From: Apoderus coryli | Lineage: Eukaryota > Arthropoda > Insecta > Coleoptera > Attelabidae | Direction of reading: 5' to 3' | Assembly (NCBI GenBank): GCA_911728435.2 | Contig: OU452200.1 | Coordinates: 34,487,715-34,551,714, forward strand | DNA: 64,000 nucleotides | Part shown: one piece after another, positions 62,501 through 64,000 of the stretch | Layout of the letters: the number at the start of each line of letters is the position of its first letter | Position numbering within the stretch: the stretch's first letter is position 1 | Position numbers and translations under genes: made by a program | Notes under the pieces: generated by a model | Seen by the model: only the letters and a program-made list of their open reading frames with translations | The model's database searches: none | Told to the model about the DNA's origin: nothing

Positions 62501-64000
62501 GGCCGCTTTATCAGTGCACGTTGATGTAGTTTAGCTGTCCGTTAACTAATAACTGACAGTCAAATAAATGTCAAAGTGTAGGTTAGCCCTAACCTTATGT
62601 TAAAGCTCCCGTTAACTTAACTGGAGCTTTTAGGTGCCAGTTACGCGAAATAACTATCAGTTCAATTGTGAAATGTTAGGTATTTGGATAAATAAACGCA
62701 ACAGTTTTGATAGTTGATTTAATTTCGTTATTATAAAGTTTACAAATATGTATTTTGAAGAAAGTGAAGTTATTAGTGATGAAGACGAGCTCCAATCTTG
62801 CGTAAATAAATGATAGTTGAAATGGACACGATTTGTAAGCCGTTTGAATTCTAATTAACTGAAGGCAATTCAATAAGTCTGTAGGATAAGTAAGAAAAAG
62901 ACAAAATTTTGACAAAACTCGATTTTATTATTCAACATAGTTGCCTTCGATGGCAATACAAAGAGTATAGCGATTTTCCAACTTTTCGATGCCACTTTTA
63001 TAGTATGATTTCTCTTTCGCGTCAAAATAGGCCTCAGTTTCAGCGATTACTTCATAATTGGACTTAATGTTCTTTCCAGCAAGTGTAATAGTGAAGCCAT
63101 GTTTCCACATTGTCACACATCGACGATAGAATTCCATTTGATTGCGATTTAACAGCGCCAAACACTCCTCTGAAGCATCAATTCGTTGTTGTTTTTGGTC
63201 GACTGTGAACTCACGCGGCACCTACTTTGCACAGAGCTTTTGAATATCCAAATGTTCGTGTAAAATGGTAAAAACACTACCATCTGATACCTTTACAATG
63301 TCAGCTAGCTCGTGCACCTTCAATTTGCGATTGTTCATAACCAATTTGTAATTTTTTTACGTTTTCCAGATTAACAGCTTCATTTGGGCGTCCACAGCGC
63401 TCTGCATCATTTGTGCTGGTACGACCACGTTTAAATTCAGCAATCCACTTCTCAACCATTTGTCTCGATGGAGCAGATACTTTTTATCAAGCCATTGTTT
63501 GGTTCCACTGTATATTTTTTCATCAAAAAGCATTGCTTTATCAAAACTCGAAATTCACTTTTTTCCATTTTTTTTTCAATAACAAACGTTGCTTCACACA
63601 AAATCAATAGTCAGATTGCTGACAAATTTATACACGTATCTTTTGAAGGTTGGTACTAAATAAAAATCATATGGAAAAATCTAGTAACGCCATCTATGTG
63701 TCATCATACGCACTTATTGAATGACCTCATATATTATCAAAACGAAACTGTCGATATAAAATTCAGAATAATCATATATTTCGTACTTTTCATAACAATC
63801 CGAGGCACAGCTCTTAGAACGCAGCTCAGAACCTTTACATACCTAAGTCTAAAATATTATGAAGAATACCTACACAATCACCTACAGCCTGTTCAGAATT
63901 TGCAGAAAAAAGATTAAGATTTTCAGTGGCTTTTAAACTCGACGGAAGAAAATCCTGCATTTTTACATAAGATTCTTCTCTTTTAACAGACGTGAGGCAA
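48207..64000 (-). CDS. Unrecognised acidic protein, 3' four exons
   Basis: Four exons join in phase on the minus strand: beyond 64000 to 63882, 62270-62070, 49008-48846 and 48363-48207 (stop TAA at 48209-48207). All three introns are GT-AG, and split codons agree at each join. The C-terminal ~210 residues include CLTSVKREESYVKMQDF, CVSESCPQRRKLSFSQEPEN, TAAAALVLGAELGQNQPGG, MDLPDNLLDDLDYIGDCITS and a final NRVITVIDESSV. The region is acidic and looks largely disordered with two short helical leucine-rich segments, which might be interaction motifs. I recognise no family. The second intron is 13.1 kb and contains a nested gene, a 5S array and many elements. Confidence 0.72.
49009..50467. other. 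Intronic sequence left of the nested gene
   Basis: No gene. An imperfect inverted pair, GGACGCGTTCATC (about 49271) and GATGAACGCGTGG (about 49352), flanks 70 bp. Confidence 0.35.
50468..50557. mobile_element. 90-bp palindromic MITE of the P-like family
   Basis: Begins CATAGAAATCTTATATTATA and ends, in reverse complement, CACAGAAATCTTATATTATA, exactly as the THAP-carrying element at 23715. The interior is only a (TA)n run. An exact 8-bp duplication CCTTAGAC flanks it (50460-50467 and 50558-50565). It is an extreme deletion derivative, little more than two terminal repeats. Confidence 0.92.
50712..59827 (+). CDS. Nested helical protein, two exons, unrecognised
   Basis: Exon 1 is 50712-51146, starting MALESKFKTKMRKEIIDLYP in a good start context (AACATGG) and ending ...WKQQKNE before a GTAAGT donor, phase 0. 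The last exon is 59474-59827, after a pyrimidine-rich tract and CAG, starting IMNDIKNIICKFGQIGGYAE and ending EIVSLLNDLP, also phase 0. Directly joined they give about 262 residues, almost wholly alpha-helical in appearance, with no recognised domain. Both exons share Ile/Phe/Asn-rich helical composition, which supports one gene. A further exon inside the 8.3-kb intron cannot be excluded (a weak open frame lies at 59219-59380). The gene lies antisense in the 13-kb intron of the minus-strand gene. Confidence 0.55.
51735..52201 (+). pseudogene. Decayed hAT/ZMYM-type transposase N-terminus
   Basis: Frames read RPTPDFQIHCTLPQV..., then NEWLCGYSVTNKLFF and ERSV/RSVRV, fitting the TTF-type zinc-finger block (TPDF ... 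WLCG...NKLFC..C) of hAT-family ZMYM-like transposases. Many stops. Further scraps may continue right of the MITE at 52202. Confidence 0.5.
52202..53288. mobile_element. hAT-like MITE, 1087 bp
   Basis: The ends share TAGGGATGCTAAAAAA, followed by AGTATCGATAC-type motifs repeated many times on both sides. An exact 8-bp duplication AATGGCAC flanks it (52194-52201 and 53289-53296). No transposase inside. Confidence 0.93.
53297..54075 (+). other. Decayed element remnants left of the 5S array
   Basis: A 75-codon open stretch without start (about 53645-53870, with KTLVEHIKQRIGDQDTAF and LTPDEARSLAPREIINFM) and a second (about 53935-54065, with TYAYVLKGLTGVDADKFKEE) are protein-like. The second resembles the PRE_C2HC block of Jockey-type LINE Gag proteins; I do not recognise the first. 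Stops separate them. Confidence 0.45.
54138..54255 (+). rRNA. 5S ribosomal RNA, copy 1
   Basis: 118 nt, GGCAACGGCCATACCACACT to CACGTGTCGTTGCC. The ends pair (GGCAACG with CGTTGCC) as 5S helix I. The internal control region is present (AGCCAAGCAGTGTCGGG box A, GTTAGTACT intermediate element, GGATGGGTGACCGCTTGGG box C). A T9 run follows as pol III terminator. It is identical to copy 3 at 56883. Confidence 0.95.
54256..54264 (+). terminator. Pol III T-run after 5S copy 1
   Basis: Nine T residues directly after the 5S 3' end. Confidence 0.8.
54287..56568 (+). mobile_element. Pogo-type DNA transposon in the 5S spacer
   Basis: Ends GGGTAAA(A)C(A/T)(A)CCCAA.TG.TTGGCAC are inverted, with TA outside both (54285-54286 and 56569-56570). 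Removing the element and one TA gives CCAGGATATCCAGATT, exactly the sequence of the neighbouring 5S spacer at about 56712-56727. The element encodes a pogo transposase with one frameshift. 2282 bp. Confidence 0.95.
54973..56264 (+). pseudogene. Pogo/Tigger transposase, one frameshift
   Basis: The frame from MPKVKKDTKYTKSYSEELLQ (54973) encodes a Psq-type helix-turn-helix (VPKKTVAVRYGIPRQTLQYR) and stops at 55158. A shift near 55130-55150 moves into the frame of the catalytic part, which is open to 56264. Catalytic contexts FNGDETCFQ (about 55491), LFVDGHATHLS (about 55826) and LQPADVSNF (about 55927) fit the DDD triad of pogo-like proteins. The family binds its terminal repeats and moves by cut and paste at TA. 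Otherwise full length, so a recently lost copy. Confidence 0.92.
56571..56882 (+). repeat. 5S rDNA spacer, duplicated
   Basis: 56571-56669 and 56717-56818 are near-identical (CCAGATTTCTCAATTTATTT ... CTATCCTGTACGAAAAATCA). The second runs on through a TTTTAGTTCGG segment to 5S copy 3; the same segment precedes copy 1 (54075-54137). This tandem arrangement shows a real 5S array, not a dispersed 5S-derived SINE. Confidence 0.88.
56670..56687 (+). pseudogene. 5S rRNA copy 2, only the 3' end
   Basis: ACACCACGTGTCGTTGCC equals the last 18 nt of 5S, followed by a T run and the normal spacer. The rest of the gene is deleted, the spacer (56571-56669) joining it directly. Confidence 0.85.
56883..57000 (+). 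rRNA. 5S ribosomal RNA, copy 3
   Basis: 118 nt, identical to copy 1 by eye, followed by a T-run terminator at 57001-57010. The upstream 60 bp resembles that of copy 1 (CCAATCAA.TCCA.GGCATCGTTGG). Confidence 0.95.
57388..58180 (+). pseudogene. Jockey-type LINE ORF1 (Gag) fragment
   Basis: After a Lys/Arg-rich, broken N-part, the frame at 57798-58178 reads VQQRKKRSREEELGTNSD, then KIPPLVLGGVTKNHGKLVEE and GKFYIKYASGTTVIY, fitting the region before the C2HC domain in Jockey-clade Gag proteins. It is truncated at its C-terminus. Confidence 0.55.
58228..58464 (+). repeat. Direct repeat, ~75-bp units 161 bp apart
   Basis: 58228-58303 and 58389-58464 share GTTTCAAACAAAATATCAGG, ATATCAAGGGTTATAG and GTGTCAGGCA with few differences. 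Confidence 0.8.
58948..59077. repeat. Perfect 50-bp-arm hairpin
   Basis: 58948-58997 is the exact reverse complement of 59028-59077, around a 30-nt loop. The arms are TA-rich but not simple repeats (AGTTATAGTATAGTATCTTA...). The lack of any mismatch implies recent origin or active maintenance. Confidence 0.92.
59949..60836. mobile_element. Possible element ended by TACAGGGTG
   Basis: Left end TACAGGGTGGTC and right end GGACACCCTGTA are a short inverted pair. Inside, GAAAGT(C/A)AATCCTCCACG occurs in inverted orientation at about 60137 and 60335. No target duplication was found, so the limits are uncertain. Similar CACCCTGTA ends are common in insect repeats. Confidence 0.4.
60917..61815. repeat. 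Large foldback, arms of about 430 bp
   Basis: The arm from 60917 (GGCCAAAATTTGTGAGCG) to about 61356 is matched in reverse complement by about 61387-61815, with scattered small differences, around a ~30-bp centre at about 61371. The arms include GGATGACCATAGGCGGGTAA and AACTGGTCCTTAGCACAC-type words in both orientations. No coding frame is recognised; frames here are shadows of the repeat. It lies in the 13-kb intron right of the nested gene. Confidence 0.92.
62498..62578 (-). repeat. Dispersed repeat copy B (partner at 4657-4735)
   Basis: Inverted relative to copy A, beginning CAGGGCCGCTTTATCAGTGC. The CAGGG start suggests a hAT-type end, but no other end was identified. Confidence 0.65.
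62928..63568 (-). pseudogene. Mariner transposase, internally deleted
   Basis: On the minus strand the start MEKSEFRVLIKQCFLM (63568) is followed by several breaks. WIAEFKRGRTSTNDAERCGR (about 63450) is the mariner helix-turn-helix linker. PREFTVDQKQQRIDASEECL (about 63220) leads to the YRRCVTM segment, which is fused directly to the protein's C-terminus (YEVIAETEAYFDAKEKSYYK ... EGNYVE). The catalytic DD(34)D core between them is deleted. Family features fit insect mariners. Confidence 0.88.

Noticed and set aside
1..64000. CRISPR arrays, tRNA genes, prokaryotic operons
   Set aside because: No spaced direct-repeat array, cloverleaf or ribosome-binding pattern was seen; the only tRNA-like match is the copia primer site at 36887-36900.

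Overview
The window is AT-rich animal nuclear DNA, almost certainly from an insect. Evidence: spliced genes with GT-AG introns, two textbook housekeeping genes (eIF2B-beta and lamin B receptor), and a dense insect-style transposon load (BEL/Pao, Ty1/copia with an initiator-Met-tRNA anticodon primer site, mariner, pogo, PIF/Harbinger, hAT, THAP/P-like, and several LINE fragments). I cannot fix the order from sequence alone.

Host genes, left to right. (1) 134-2931 (+): the last four exons of an unrecognised Ser/Arg-rich protein. (2) 6579-10180 (-): a complete eight-exon eIF2B-beta gene, convergent with (1). (3) 28495-38807 (+): a complete six-coding-exon lamin B receptor gene, head-to-head with eIF2B-beta. 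(4) 48207 to beyond 64000 (-): the last four exons of an unrecognised acidic protein, convergent with LBR. (5) 50712-59827 (+): a two-exon helical protein nested inside the 13-kb intron of (4). Exon joins were checked by reading phase at every junction. A lone THAP-type first exon lies at 43318-43417.

Mobile layer. The eIF2B-LBR divergent spacer is blown up from under about 2 kb to 18 kb by a block (10291-27031) bracketed by hAT-like TAGGGAT ends and a perfect 8-bp target duplication. Inside it are a ~350-bp satellite array, a 6.75-kb BEL/Pao provirus-like element with apparently identical 512-bp LTRs, a P-like element carrying a THAP exon, and a smaller hAT MITE. LBR intron 5 holds a LINE split by a copia element. 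The 13-kb intron of gene (4) holds a small 5S rRNA array split by a pogo element, a hAT MITE, a 90-bp relative of the P-like element, a perfect 50-bp-arm hairpin and a ~430-bp-arm foldback.

No CRISPR array, operon structure or tRNA gene was seen. No single new 'system' is proven. The strongest leads are the P-like family (a THAP-carrying copy and a 90-bp palindromic copy, both with exact 8-bp duplications), the 16.7-kb hAT-bracketed block, and the intronic 5S array whose pre-insertion site can be read from a neighbouring spacer.
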